Below are positions 16,377-24,963 of a stretch of 28,667 nt of DNA, in pieces. Source of the DNA: JBCDHN01 sp964351855. Its GTDB lineage: Bacteria; Verrucomicrobiota; Verrucomicrobiia; Verrucomicrobiales; DEV007. Positions within the stretch are counted from its first letter, which is position 1; each line of letters opens with the position of its first letter. The stretch covers positions 1 through 28,667 of the forward strand of contig CAYGQD010000077.1 in assembly GCA_964351855.1 (NCBI GenBank). The letters run 5' to 3'. The notes below the pieces were generated by a model. The model made no database searches, had not been told where the DNA came from, and was given only the letters and a program-made list of their open reading frames with translations. The translations under genes and the position numbers were made by a program.

Positions 16377-16706
16377 ATGCTCGGAAAATTCATCAAACCC
16401 AAATGCGAAGATTCGCTGACCGCAGCGGTCTTCTCTCACCTCCTTAACCTGCAAGTCGAGGATTTCTAGAGAGTAGCGTGGAACGCATGCGATTACGCAA
16501 CGGGCCTACCGGAAAATCTGGGACGATTGCTTCAGTTCGATTGCTGGCCAAAGTACGATCCAAAGTGGATGGCGAATAAAAAGTTCGTTGAACCAAATCG
16601 AGAAGGCCATGTTTTCTCGGTAGCACCAATTGGACGCCACGCGGGAGTTGCAGACAGCGGTGACTGCGGATCATTGGTCACTGATAGGGCGATATTACGA
16701 AGGTAG
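16377..16706 (+). pseudogene. Interrupted gene remnant with in-frame TAG
   Basis: From the ATG at 16377, 30 codons (MLGKFIKPKCEDSLTAAVFS...) run into TAG at 16467-16469. The same frame then stays open and protein-like (RVAWNACDYATGLPENLGRL, then FDCWPKYDPKWMANKKFVEP) to a TAG at 16704. The interrupted site reads VEDF-stop-RVAWNA, which suggests that one TGG (Trp) codon became TAG. The FVEPN stretch resembles the region before a nuclease motif, so a nuclease fragment is possible but unproven. The 3' end has no recognisable continuation. It begins 5 nt after the DUF4268-type gene, probably once co-transcribed. Confidence 0.55.
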
Positions 16707-17188
16707 GGCTGCCGTAGGCGTTTCCGTACGAAGCTCTACGGAGAAGTGGGATCCTACTTTTTGTGTTATTATGGGGGTATTTCCTAACCACTATAAATTA
16801 TTCGCGACAAGTTTGCGACTGGCTGACGATTTCATCGGTCCGACGTGAAATTGCAAGGTGTCAGGAAATGGTTGTCTGTCGCGTAAACCAGCCAGCCACG
16901 GTCGAAGAACATCTGGTTCCAACGCCATTTCTTGCCGGTGGCGCTGGTTGCAACGTCAGAACTTCGGCGTTCGAATCTTCATTTCCGGTCCAAAACTACG
17001 CACTAAATCATGGATTTACAGCGCCCCGATTGGTTCCTGGTTCCCAGTATTCGTGCAAACTTCTGGACAACAGATCCTTCATTCGCTTTATCAAATAGAA
17101 AGGAGTCGATGACGCAGGTTGGACATCCATGGATATCCAAGTGCCGACAATGCTTCCTTTTCTGTGATTAAATTTTCCCACACCTGCG
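16707..17188. other. Non-coding gap upstream of the cas operon
   Basis: No supported gene in 482 bases. It is less GC-rich than the flanking genes and probably contains the decayed end of the preceding gene plus the cas promoter. An imperfect 22-bp palindrome at 17119-17140 is listed separately. I see no convincing -35/-10 pair. Confidence 0.5.
17119..17140. promoter_or_regulatory. Imperfect 22-bp palindrome, candidate operator of the cas operon
   Basis: Half-sites TTGGACATCCA and TGGATATCCAA meet at 17129/17130, and 10 of 11 positions are complementary. It lies 48 nt before the cas10 start. The size and symmetry fit a dimeric repressor site. No regulator gene sits next to it, so function is inferred from position only. 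Confidence 0.4.
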
Positions 17189-20017
17189 ATGAATACTCCT
17201 CCAACACCGGCTTCATGGATCAACAAGACTCTGGCATTCCTTCACGATCCGCCGGAGAAAGCTTATGATTTTTCAAGACGGCATCAGGAACGGGCTGAGC
17301 ATTATGCGTCAGCGCTGGGTCTCAGCACAAAGCTGCTGACCGAAAAAGACGCCGACTGGGCGGCCGCCGCTGCGGACCGGTTCATTTTTCCGAATCCGAG
17401 CAAGGTCAATGGCCTCGGCTTTTCCAACAAGCAAGACAGCTTTAAGCACCCGGTTTCTGGCAGCGCACTGAATCTGGAGGTTCCAGATCAGGATGTTGCC
17501 GAGGGATGCCTTTCTGATGCCCTTCCCGGTCAGGTTTTTGAGGATGACCAGGAACGCTTTTTCGTCCTCTGGCGCACTTGGATGAGTCAGGCGGCTTCAC
17601 AGCCTCAGGGGAAATTTCTACCCTATTTACCAGCGGATACCCGAATCCCCGACGGCTCCATCTGGAATCACATGAGCGTCGTGTCCGCTCTCGAAGGAAC
17701 GCGCGATGCAGAGGGAACTCTGCGCCCCGCCCTGTTTATGTTCCAATTGGGGCCCGTCCAGGAATTCATTGCCCAGGCGCGCACAACCCGGGATCTTTGG
17801 AGTGGATCCTACCTGCTTTCCTGGCTCACCGCGCATGGAATTAAGGCGCTTACCGACGAGCTCGGCCCGGATGCGGTCATCTTTCCCAGTCTGCGCGGCC
17901 AGCCATTGATCGATTGGCTCCATCAAGACATTCTGAAAAAGGCAACTTACCGAAAGGCAGATGGCAACGCATCGGAGTCGTTCTGGGAGGCTCTTCACAT
18001 GACGGATGAATCCGGAAAAGAGACGGTGCTCACCCCGAATCTCCCGAACCGGTTTCTTGCCATTGTTCCAGAAGGTTTTGATGGGGAAAAAATATCCACA
18101 GCCGTGAGAGCCGAGTGGAACACCATTTCGCAGGAGGTCTTCGGGTTCCTCAACCAAACGTGTCCCCTACCGAAAGGGGCTGAGAAAGCATGGGGCATTC
18201 AGGTCGATCAGTTTCTTCAGCCGACCTGGCAACGGTGGGACTGGGAAGGTTTTGACGAAACGCTGACTCTGGCAGAACAGCTCCCCGGTGAACTGGCGAA
18301 TGTTTCGCAGTCACTTTGCGACGCGGCTTCCGCCATCCCGGCGGAGGAGCGCGATGACCGCTGTTTTCCTTCTTCCAAACGTCCCGACAATCTCGGACTG
18401 CTCTGGAGCGCCCATTACCAATTGTTGAGCCATCGGCTGGCCGGACGCCGGGCAACGCGGGATTTTACCGCCTGGGAGTCCGCGATCGGTTTCCGGCAGA
18501 GGGATGCGCTCTCCGGGAAAGAGGAGGCGCTGATTACGCAGGAGTGGCTGGCAAAAGCGCAGAAACACCCGCAGTTGCAGCACTACTTCCGCAACTCGCA
18601 GCGCCTCGGTGCGGTGAATCTCGTCAAGCGTCTCTGGCACCTGGCTTACCTGAATAAGAAACATCATTTTAAACGATCCGGAACCAAGTTTGAATCCGTG
18701 ATTGATGTTGCGGCTGGAAAATGGAAAGCGGAGATTAAGGAGGTTCTCAAAAAGCGACAAGATCCCTGGATGGTCTTTCAGACGTTTGCCAAGATCGCGG
18801 CCAAAGCTTCGCGGACCCGCGACTGGGAAGGTGCCCAGCTTAATTCGGCAAAGGAAGAGGAATTCATTGAGAAGATCCCGGGGGAATTTCTTATTCCGGA
18901 AGGGTGGGATTCGGACAGCGAAGATTCCGATGATGAGAGAAAACTTCTAACTCAGGCTCGCGATGCGCTGACGGAGTTCCACAAGTCAGCTAAACTCAAG
19001 AATCCGCCTGCTTACTATGCGGTCATTGCTCTAGATGGCGACCAGATCGGCAAGTTTCTCTCTGGAGAAAAGACGCCGGTAATCAGCGGACTTCTCTCTG
19101 AAAACGCCACTTCTTACTTCGCCAGGATCAAGCCAGATTGGGTCGGTTCACACCGTCCGCTTTCCCCGTCCTACCACCTCGGTTTCAGCGAGGCCCTCGG
19201 AAACTTTGGTCTCTATGCGGCCCGCCGTGTGGTTGAAGCTCACTACGGTCAATTGATCTATTCGGGCGGGGATGATGTCCTCGCCATGGTTCCGGCGGAA
19301 GAAGCGATTTCCTGTGTTGTGGGTTTGCGAATGGCGTTTCAGGGTGATCGAGGTCTTGCTTCCAGATATTCCAAGTTGTTTGCCGAGCCTCCAGCCGAAG
19401 GGATGATTCAACTCGCGGTTCCTGAATCCCACGAACCATCGTGGCCGCTTCTGGTCCCCGGCAAGACGATGAATGTCTCCGCAGGAGTCGTCATTGCCCA
19501 TGTCAAAGCGGCGCTTCAGGATTGTGTTCAGGCGGCCCAGACCGCAGAAAAACGAGCCAAGCGTTCTCCTGAAAACGGCGGTCTCGGCCGAAATGCACTC
19601 GCGCTCACCCTTTTCAAGCGCAGTGGCGAAACCATCGAATGGGGCGCTTCGTTCGAGCCGGGAGGCGGCCTGGAACTCCTGACCCGTTTTCAGGACCTCT
19701 ACCGCCGGGACAAAACAGAGGAAGGGAGTGGGATTCCGGGCGGTTTTCCCAGTCGAGTGGCCGGGCTGATCAGTCGTTTTGACTCTGACAGTGGTGACCT
19801 GATGACCGAGGATCTCATCCCCCTCGTCCGGCGCGAGATCGAGTGGTCCTGGGACCAGATGCAATCGGCAAAGAAACTTTCCGAAGAGAAAGAATCCTTT
19901 TTCCTCCTCCTTGATGACTATCTCAAGCATCTCGCAGATCCAGATCACCAGCGTCCCATCCGTGACGTTTCCAACCTCTTCACCTCCGAAGCTTTTCTGA
20001 AACGCCAGCGGGCCTAA
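17189..20017 (+). CDS. cmr2: Cas10/Cmr2, type III-B large subunit (HD nuclease and cOA synthetase)
   Basis: A 942-residue Cas10 of the Cmr2 type, the signalling and DNA-cutting subunit of the Cmr complex. The N-terminal motif TLAFLHDPPEKAY carries H19-D20, the HD nuclease pair. The Cmr2 signature FQLGPVQEFIAQARTTRDLW begins near residue 186. The first palm has D616-G-D618 (ALDGDQIGKFLSG). The second palm has G693-G-D-D696 (LIYSGGDDVLAMVP), the cyclic oligoadenylate synthesis site. Both active sites look intact, so target RNA binding should trigger ssDNA cleavage and cOA production. It is the first gene of the operon; cmr3 starts 20 nt downstream. No Shine-Dalgarno sequence is seen before its ATG. 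Confidence 0.98.
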   Translation: MNTPPTPASWINKTLAFLHDPPEKAYDFSRRHQERAEHYASALGLSTKLLTEKDADWAAAAADRFIFPNPSKVNGLGFSNKQDSFKHPVSGSALNLEVPDQDVAEGCLSDALPGQVFEDDQERFFVLWRTWMSQAASQPQGKFLPYLPADTRIPDGSIWNHMSVVSALEGTRDAEGTLRPALFMFQLGPVQEFIAQARTTRDLWSGSYLLSWLTAHGIKALTDELGPDAVIFPSLRGQPLIDWLHQDILKKATYRKADGNASESFWEALHMTDESGKETVLTPNLPNRFLAIVPEGFDGEKISTAVRAEWNTISQEVFGFLNQTCPLPKGAEKAWGIQVDQFLQPTWQRWDWEGFDETLTLAEQLPGELANVSQSLCDAASAIPAEERDDRCFPSSKRPDNLGLLWSAHYQLLSHRLAGRRATRDFTAWESAIGFRQRDALSGKEEALITQEWLAKAQKHPQLQHYFRNSQRLGAVNLVKRLWHLAYLNKKHHFKRSGTKFESVIDVAAGKWKAEIKEVLKKRQDPWMVFQTFAKIAAKASRTRDWEGAQLNSAKEEEFIEKIPGEFLIPEGWDSDSEDSDDERKLLTQARDALTEFHKSAKLKNPPAYYAVIALDGDQIGKFLSGEKTPVISGLLSENATSYFARIKPDWVGSHRPLSPSYHLGFSEALGNFGLYAARRVVEAHYGQLIYSGGDDVLAMVPAEEAISCVVGLRMAFQGDRGLASRYSKLFAEPPAEGMIQLAVPESHEPSWPLLVPGKTMNVSAGVVIAHVKAALQDCVQAAQTAEKRAKRSPENGGLGRNALALTLFKRSGETIEWGASFEPGGGLELLTRFQDLYRRDKTEEGSGIPGGFPSRVAGLISRFDSDSGDLMTEDLIPLVRREIEWSWDQMQSAKKLSEEKESFFLLLDDYLKHLADPDHQRPIRDVSNLFTSEAFLKRQRA

Positions 20018-20037
20018 CCTCCAAACCGTCTCTTGCT

Positions 20038-21339
20038 ATGGACATCACCACTTATCAGCTTACCCCGACCGACCTGCTTTTCTTCCGCGATGGCAGACCC
20101 ATGGAAACTGGCGAAGGAGCCGGACATGGTGCCCGGTGGCCCCTGCCAACCGTCTTCTTCGATGCCCTGCACGCCGCCCTCCACCGGGCCTTTCCCGAGG
20201 AACAACCCTGGGAGTTCAAGCATACCGGCCGCAAGCACCGCAGCGGCGAGTCCTTTCGGTTCGGCCAGCTTCGCTCGATTGGCCCCTTTCCTCGCATCGC
20301 GGAGGGACAATGGATGTTTCCGGCCCCCCTCGATGCGCTGCCCGACGAGTCGACCAGCGCGGTCAGCGTGCTGGGACCGATCCAGCGGGATCAGGAGCGC
20401 GCGTCAGATCTTCCGAAACCCCTGCGTTATTCACTTGGCAGTGCCGCCTTGCCGACGAAGGACGAGTTGCCCCGATGGTGGAACCTCGCTCAATACGAAG
20501 CGTATCTGCGAGGCGAGACGCTTCCGCTCTCAGACTTCGATACCAAACAGGGAGAGCTTTTCGCCGCCGAATCCACGACCGGGATCGGCACCGATCCAGA
20601 AACCGGGACGCAGGATGGCGTACGAATTTATTCGGCTCAATATCTCCGGTTGAAACCGGGCATCTCCCTCGGTTGCGCCGCCTCAATGCCTACCGGGGCC
20701 GCGGATGGCGTGAAAGAGCTCTTTCCCTCCAGCGAGGCTATTATCTGCGGAGGACAGCAACGCGTCTGTTCGGTCACCGAAACCGCTACCCAACTGCATG
20801 AGGTCCTGCCCGCCTCCCAACCGGCAGTTGGCGATCGGATCAAGTGGACGCTCCTCACCCCGGCCATCTTCGCCCGAAGCCGAAACGAAGCCCGGCAGAT
20901 TGATCACCCCGGAGGCTGGCTTCCCAGCTGGGTTGATCCCCAGTCCGGCAAAGTGATGCTTCCGCGCGACACCGTTCCGCGGAAGGAAAAGGAAACGCGC
21001 AAGCAATGGCGCGCCCGAATTCAGGCAGATGGCATGGACGTTCGGCTTGTCGCCGCCTGCATTGGAAAACCCGAAACCATCACTGGCTGGAGCGACTATC
21101 TGCCAGAGTATCGCGACCCGGAAACCGGGCAGACTTCCCGGGCCGGAGGAAAATCGACCCAACTCGCGGTTCCCGCCGGTTCCGTCTATTACTTTGAGGG
21201 CCCTGATGCTTCCCTTCTCCAGAAACTCCTCGCCTGGGACGGGCGCTGGCCGGAGCGGATCATGACGCGAAGTGGTTCCCTCGCCGAAAAAGGAATGGGA
21301 TTGGGCATCACCGCCCCCTGGAAACCCTTTGATAGCTAA
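20038..21339 (+). CDS. cmr3: Cmr3, type III-B RAMP subunit
   Basis: A 433-residue Cas5-like RAMP that caps the 5' handle of the crRNA beside Cas10. The N-terminus shows the Cmr3 signature (LTPTDLLFFRDGRPMETGEG) and the WPLPTVFFDALHAALH helix. The C-terminus has the Gly-rich loop SLAEKGMGLGITAPW typical of RAMPs. Length is at the upper end for the family. It sits between cmr2 and cmr4, 20 nt after the former and 75 nt before the latter. No Shine-Dalgarno sequence precedes the ATG. Confidence 0.95.
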   Translation: MDITTYQLTPTDLLFFRDGRPMETGEGAGHGARWPLPTVFFDALHAALHRAFPEEQPWEFKHTGRKHRSGESFRFGQLRSIGPFPRIAEGQWMFPAPLDALPDESTSAVSVLGPIQRDQERASDLPKPLRYSLGSAALPTKDELPRWWNLAQYEAYLRGETLPLSDFDTKQGELFAAESTTGIGTDPETGTQDGVRIYSAQYLRLKPGISLGCAASMPTGAADGVKELFPSSEAIICGGQQRVCSVTETATQLHEVLPASQPAVGDRIKWTLLTPAIFARSRNEARQIDHPGGWLPSWVDPQSGKVMLPRDTVPRKEKETRKQWRARIQADGMDVRLVAACIGKPETITGWSDYLPEYRDPETGQTSRAGGKSTQLAVPAGSVYYFEGPDASLLQKLLAWDGRWPERIMTRSGSLAEKGMGLGITAPWKPFDS

Positions 21340-21414
21340 CCAGCAAACTTTCCGCCGAAAGGCACGAGCCCCACACCTCTAAATTATCAACCTATTAGAC
21401 ATTCATCAAATCAC

Positions 21415-22275
21415 ATGAATTCCAGACCATTTTACTTGTTTACCCGCACCCCGCTTCACGTTGGCGGAGGCTCATCAGTCGGTGCCATCGACATGCCCAT
21501 TCAGAGAGAGCGCCATACCCGTCACCCCATCATTCCCGGTTCCTCGATCAAAGGCGTCCTCCGTTATGTCGCCGAGTGGTTGGCTGAACTAGGGAAGACC
21601 AAGGTGGACGATATGTTTGGCCCTGACAGTTCCGGAAAGGAAGAGATCGCCCGGGCAGGCGACGTAACCTTCTCCGAGGCGCGTCCGCTCGCGTTTCCGA
21701 TTCGCTCCGCGAAAGGTTCCTTTGCTTACGTCACCTGTCCCATCGCCCTGCAACGCTTTGCCAGGGACCAGGGGGTAGCCAATCTCCCGGCATTACCGGA
21801 GTTGAAAGACCAGCAGACGTATGCCGGTTCCAAAGTCGTCCTTCCCGCCAAGAATCGCGTCGTGCTGGAGGAATACGCCTTCGAGAACCAAGGGGATTTC
21901 CCAGCGGAATGGGCCGAGGCGCTCACAGGGGTAGTCGATGATCCGGTGTGGAAAGAAATGCCGGGACGGCTTGTTCTCCTCAGCGACGGCGATTTTTCCC
22001 ACTTCGTTTCGTCTGCCACGGAGATCAGTCATCATATCAAGATCGACCCGGAAACCGGAGCTGTGCAAAAAGGGGCACTGTTCAACTTGGAGTGCGTTCC
22101 GGCGGAGACTCTCTTCTGTTCCTCGGTCACGTTCATCAAACGCCCGGGAACCGGCGAGCACTACCAGACGGATTGCGAAAAGGAACTCAGGGAGCTTCTT
22201 GACAGTAAACCGATCCTTCAGTTCGGCGGCAACTCCACGACCGGGCGCGGCTTTTGCTCGGTGAAGCTCGGATAA
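21415..22275 (+). CDS. cmr4: Cmr4, type III-B backbone RAMP and target-RNA nuclease
   Basis: A 286-residue Cas7-like backbone subunit, present in several copies per Cmr complex, which cuts target RNA at 6-nt intervals. The N-terminal TRTPLHVGGGSSVGAIDMPI is the family hallmark. Asp26 falls exactly where the catalytic Asp of Pyrococcus Cmr4 (D26) lies, so RNA cleavage should be intact. The IPGSSIKGVLRY helix and the C-terminal FGGNSTTGRGFCSV G-loop are also typical. The 75-nt upstream gap contains no Shine-Dalgarno sequence. cmr5 follows after 24 nt. Confidence 0.97.
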   Translation: MNSRPFYLFTRTPLHVGGGSSVGAIDMPIQRERHTRHPIIPGSSIKGVLRYVAEWLAELGKTKVDDMFGPDSSGKEEIARAGDVTFSEARPLAFPIRSAKGSFAYVTCPIALQRFARDQGVANLPALPELKDQQTYAGSKVVLPAKNRVVLEEYAFENQGDFPAEWAEALTGVVDDPVWKEMPGRLVLLSDGDFSHFVSSATEISHHIKIDPETGAVQKGALFNLECVPAETLFCSSVTFIKRPGTGEHYQTDCEKELRELLDSKPILQFGGNSTTGRGFCSVKLG

Positions 22276-22299
22276 TTCAACCCACAAAACTTCAATCCC

Positions 22300-22698
22300 A
22301 TGAGTTTACAGAATCTCGAACAAATCCGGGCCAAGCATTCACTGGAATTTGCCAAGAGCGAGGCCCCACAACACGGCGCGAATGGCGGCGAAGCCATGAA
22401 GAAAATCCCGCCAATGATCATGGCCAATGGTCTGCTGGCAGCGATAGCGTTCGGTATCGAAGAGCGCCGCAATGGCCCGGTGCGCCCTGGATTCAAGGCC
22501 GCTTTCGATGCTATTGCCATACATCTCTCTTCCAAGGAGATTGATATCACCTCCGAGGTCCGGTCCGCCGAACAATTAATCAATTACCTGGTGGAGGCTG
22601 ACAGCGAGACCCTGAAACTCGCAACCGCCGAAACGCTCGAATGGCTGGGCTATGCTCGGCGTTTCGTCAGTCCACAGGAAGGAGGAAACGAACAATGA
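22300..22698 (+). CDS. cmr5: Cmr5, type III-B small subunit
   Basis: A 132-residue, all-helical small subunit forming the inner belly filament of the Cmr complex along the crRNA-target duplex. The N-terminal helix (MSLQNLEQIRAKHSLEFAK), the PPMIMANGLLAAIAFGIE segment and the terminal TAETLEWLGYARRFV are characteristic of Cmr5. Length is normal. Its stop overlaps the cmr6 start by 4 nt (ATGA), and its last codons carry the AGGAGG that serves cmr6. Confidence 0.93.
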   Translation: MSLQNLEQIRAKHSLEFAKSEAPQHGANGGEAMKKIPPMIMANGLLAAIAFGIEERRNGPVRPGFKAAFDAIAIHLSSKEIDITSEVRSAEQLINYLVEADSETLKLATAETLEWLGYARRFVSPQEGGNEQ

Positions 22699-24047
22699 TA
22701 CCACTGGCCAAAGACGTCCGTGACGCGGTCGGACAGTTTGCCGAGCGGGTGGAAAACCGTTCGCTGCTTTTCGAAAAAATGGTTCTCTCAAAGAACTGGG
22801 GGCATCCCGGTCGTTTCAATGACGCGAACCGTTTCAACGTCCTGCGGGCCTCCACAGGAGGCAGCCAGTTGCTGGGCGAGGATCGTGACGGTGCCATGAA
22901 AAAAGCTTCAAGTCCCAGAGCGCGCGATGACGTCAAGCGGGAGGCCCGCTACCGGGCCGACGTCGCCGGAGCCCTCGCCACGGTCCCCGCCGACAATCCG
23001 GAGATGATCCGCCGTCAGGTCGAAAACGCCAACCACCTCCTTCGCCAGCTCGAACAAAGCTACCAAGGCCGCGTCGTCACCTTCGTCGGCGCGTTGGGCG
23101 GACGCTTGCTCATCAACATGGCAGGCGGTGTGATGGAGAATGCGGGCATGGCGCTGGATCGCTGCTTCGGCCTTCCCTATTTGCCCGGCTCCGCCGTAAA
23201 GGGAGTGACCCGTAGCGCTGCGCTCTGGCAGATCCGCCGCACCGGTGATGCCACAAAGCGGCAGGAACTTCTCCGCCTCGCGCTCCTCGCGTTCGGATTC
23301 GTTGATGACGACTTGCGCAAAGACTTCGCCTGGGCCGCTCGCGACGACCGGAATCTGGCCCGGGAAACGGGGCATGCCATTACCAAGGATGGATCGTTTC
23401 GCGGGCTTTGCTCGTTCCTCCCGGCCTATCCCACGAGCGAGGAACACCTCAAGATCGTCGCAGAAGTACTCACTCCTCACTTTAGAGACAAGCAAGAACC
23501 CCGACCCCTCTTTTTCCCGGCAGTAGAGAAAGGTTCCGAATTCGGTTTCGCCTGCTGCGTTCAACGCAAGTTTGAAGGAGTAGGAGTAGACGATCTTCTC
23601 GCCCAGGTAAAACTCTGGATGACTTCTGCGGTTACCGCAGACGGCATCGGCGCGAAGACCGGGGCCGGATATGGCTGGTTCGCCATCGATGAGAATGCGG
23701 AAGAAAAGCGCCGGGAGCGCATGGAAGAACAAGCCAGGCTTGAAGCAGAACGCAAAGCCCGGGAAGAAGCGGAAGCCGTAGCCGCCCAGGCAGAAGTGGA
23801 CCGTCTCGCCGCGATGAGTCCGGAGCAGCGATTCGCGGAGGAAATCTCCGGTTGGGAAGCTCAACAGCTGGCCGAATTTGCCAAGGCCATTGTGGAAAAG
23901 CCCGGCGAGCAACAGAAGGCGTTCTGCCTCTACCTCAGTAACGTGGGCAAGGAACATTGGAAAGGCTGGAAAAGGTCCAAGAGATGGAAGGATCGACTCG
24001 ATCCCATCCGCCAGACAGCCAGCCAACACGGTATCGAACTCAGCTAA
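22695..24047 (+). CDS. cmr6: Cmr6, type III-B RAMP subunit with C-terminal coiled-coil extension
   Basis: The start at 22695 is preferred over upstream codons in cmr5 because GAAGGAGGAAACGAACA, with a perfect AGGAGG, precedes it and it overlaps the cmr5 stop by 4 nt. The 450-residue product ends the backbone at the 3' side of the crRNA. RAMP hallmarks are LPYLPGSAVKGVTRSAAL (near 172-190) and the G-loop G317-I-G-A-K-T-G-A-G-Y-G327. After residue 333 comes a charged Glu/Arg/Ala coiled coil (EEKRRERMEEQARLEAERK), then a helical tail to 450. This adds about 115 residues to the RAMP core, and its role is unknown. Confidence 0.93.
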   Translation: MIPLAKDVRDAVGQFAERVENRSLLFEKMVLSKNWGHPGRFNDANRFNVLRASTGGSQLLGEDRDGAMKKASSPRARDDVKREARYRADVAGALATVPADNPEMIRRQVENANHLLRQLEQSYQGRVVTFVGALGGRLLINMAGGVMENAGMALDRCFGLPYLPGSAVKGVTRSAALWQIRRTGDATKRQELLRLALLAFGFVDDDLRKDFAWAARDDRNLARETGHAITKDGSFRGLCSFLPAYPTSEEHLKIVAEVLTPHFRDKQEPRPLFFPAVEKGSEFGFACCVQRKFEGVGVDDLLAQVKLWMTSAVTADGIGAKTGAGYGWFAIDENAEEKRRERMEEQARLEAERKAREEAEAVAAQAEVDRLAAMSPEQRFAEEISGWEAQQLAEFAKAIVEKPGEQQKAFCLYLSNVGKEHWKGWKRSKRWKDRLDPIRQTASQHGIELS

Positions 24048-24055
24048 TCACCTCC

Positions 24056-24940
24056 ATGAATTCCATCACCCGAACCTTCTCCTTCGTCACCCCAGCCTTC
24101 GCGCACGGCGCTTACCAGAGCCAGCATGCGAATTACCCGGAACTCCGAGCCCCTTCTGTCAAAGGCCAGCTTCACTGGTGGTACTCCGCACTTTTTGGTC
24201 AGGGGAAAAGTGATCCAACCAAGGACGAACTGGAAATCTTTGGTCGTGTTGCCAATCGGGAAGCAAAAAGCGTAGGGCTCAGAGGCAACCAAGCTTCGTT
24301 GGTTGTCGTGCGAATCATCGAAGACGATGTCGTTCAGATGACCGCCGCCATGCTTCCGCACAAACGACGTGAGGGACGTCACGGACCAAAGCAGGCCATT
24401 GCTCCTGGTTCCCGGTTCTCCCTGCAGATCCTTCCTCGCCGCGAAGGACCCGATGAACAGCAATGGCAAAAGCTGGAGCGTGCCACGGATTCCTGGCTGC
24501 TCCTCGGCGGCATCGGCCAGCGCGCCAACCGCGCTGCCGGATCTCTCTGGCCGGAAGGCGCGCCGGAAACCCAGCGCGACTACGAACTTCGCGCCGCCGA
24601 ATTGCTTGAGGGATCAGCCATTCGTTTCGCCGTATTGGCAGGTTCCTGGGAGGACGAAGACCGCCTTCGCAGTGATGTCAGCGATATTCTCAGCGATCAG
24701 GCCATGGCGCACTGTGGCCGCCCCTTCGGCACGGCAGGAGACCGGCGGGAACGCGTGGATCGCAAACCATCGCCGCTGAAACTTCGAGCGGTTCAACTCG
24801 ACGGCAACCTCCGGCTCGTCGCCACTTGGGATACCCGTGATCGAAGAGCCGACCTCCGTGAAGGCGTCCGCATTCTGGCCGAAGTTCCCAAACCGCTTGC
24901 TGGGCTTCTTGAACCTGCCCTCGACCGACTGCTTGCTTGA
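24056..24940 (+). CDS. cmr1: Cmr1, type III-B RAMP subunit
   Basis: A 294-residue RAMP from the ATG at 24056, 8 nt after cmr6; upstream in-frame codons lie inside cmr6 and are not needed. The signature ELRAPSVKGQLHWWYSALFG matches the Cmr1 element that follows its first strand, and WLLLGGIGQRANRAAGSLWP is the Gly/Arg-rich loop near the middle. Cmr1 contacts the 3' end of the crRNA and helps capture target RNA. It is usually at the front of cmr operons, but here it is the last structural gene, directly before the CARF effectors. Confidence 0.9.
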   Translation: MNSITRTFSFVTPAFAHGAYQSQHANYPELRAPSVKGQLHWWYSALFGQGKSDPTKDELEIFGRVANREAKSVGLRGNQASLVVVRIIEDDVVQMTAAMLPHKRREGRHGPKQAIAPGSRFSLQILPRREGPDEQQWQKLERATDSWLLLGGIGQRANRAAGSLWPEGAPETQRDYELRAAELLEGSAIRFAVLAGSWEDEDRLRSDVSDILSDQAMAHCGRPFGTAGDRRERVDRKPSPLKLRAVQLDGNLRLVATWDTRDRRADLREGVRILAEVPKPLAGLLEPALDRLLA

Positions 24941-24963
24941 CCGTTAACTGCTAACCACCAGTC

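Noticed and set aside
16763..17098. A 111-codon plus-strand frame upstream of cas10
   Set aside because: Composition is not protein-like and no motif or start signal supports it.
17109..17171. A 20-codon ORF (MTQVGHPWISKCRQCFLFCD) after AAAGGAG upstream of cas10
   Set aside because: The SD-to-start spacing is only 3 nt, the peptide has no recognisable feature, and the ORF lies across the palindrome; probably chance.
24048..24058. ATCACCTCC before the cmr1 start, identical to the 3' end of 16S rRNA
   Set aside because: This is the anti-SD sequence itself, not an SD; there is no known mechanism here, and it is likely chance.
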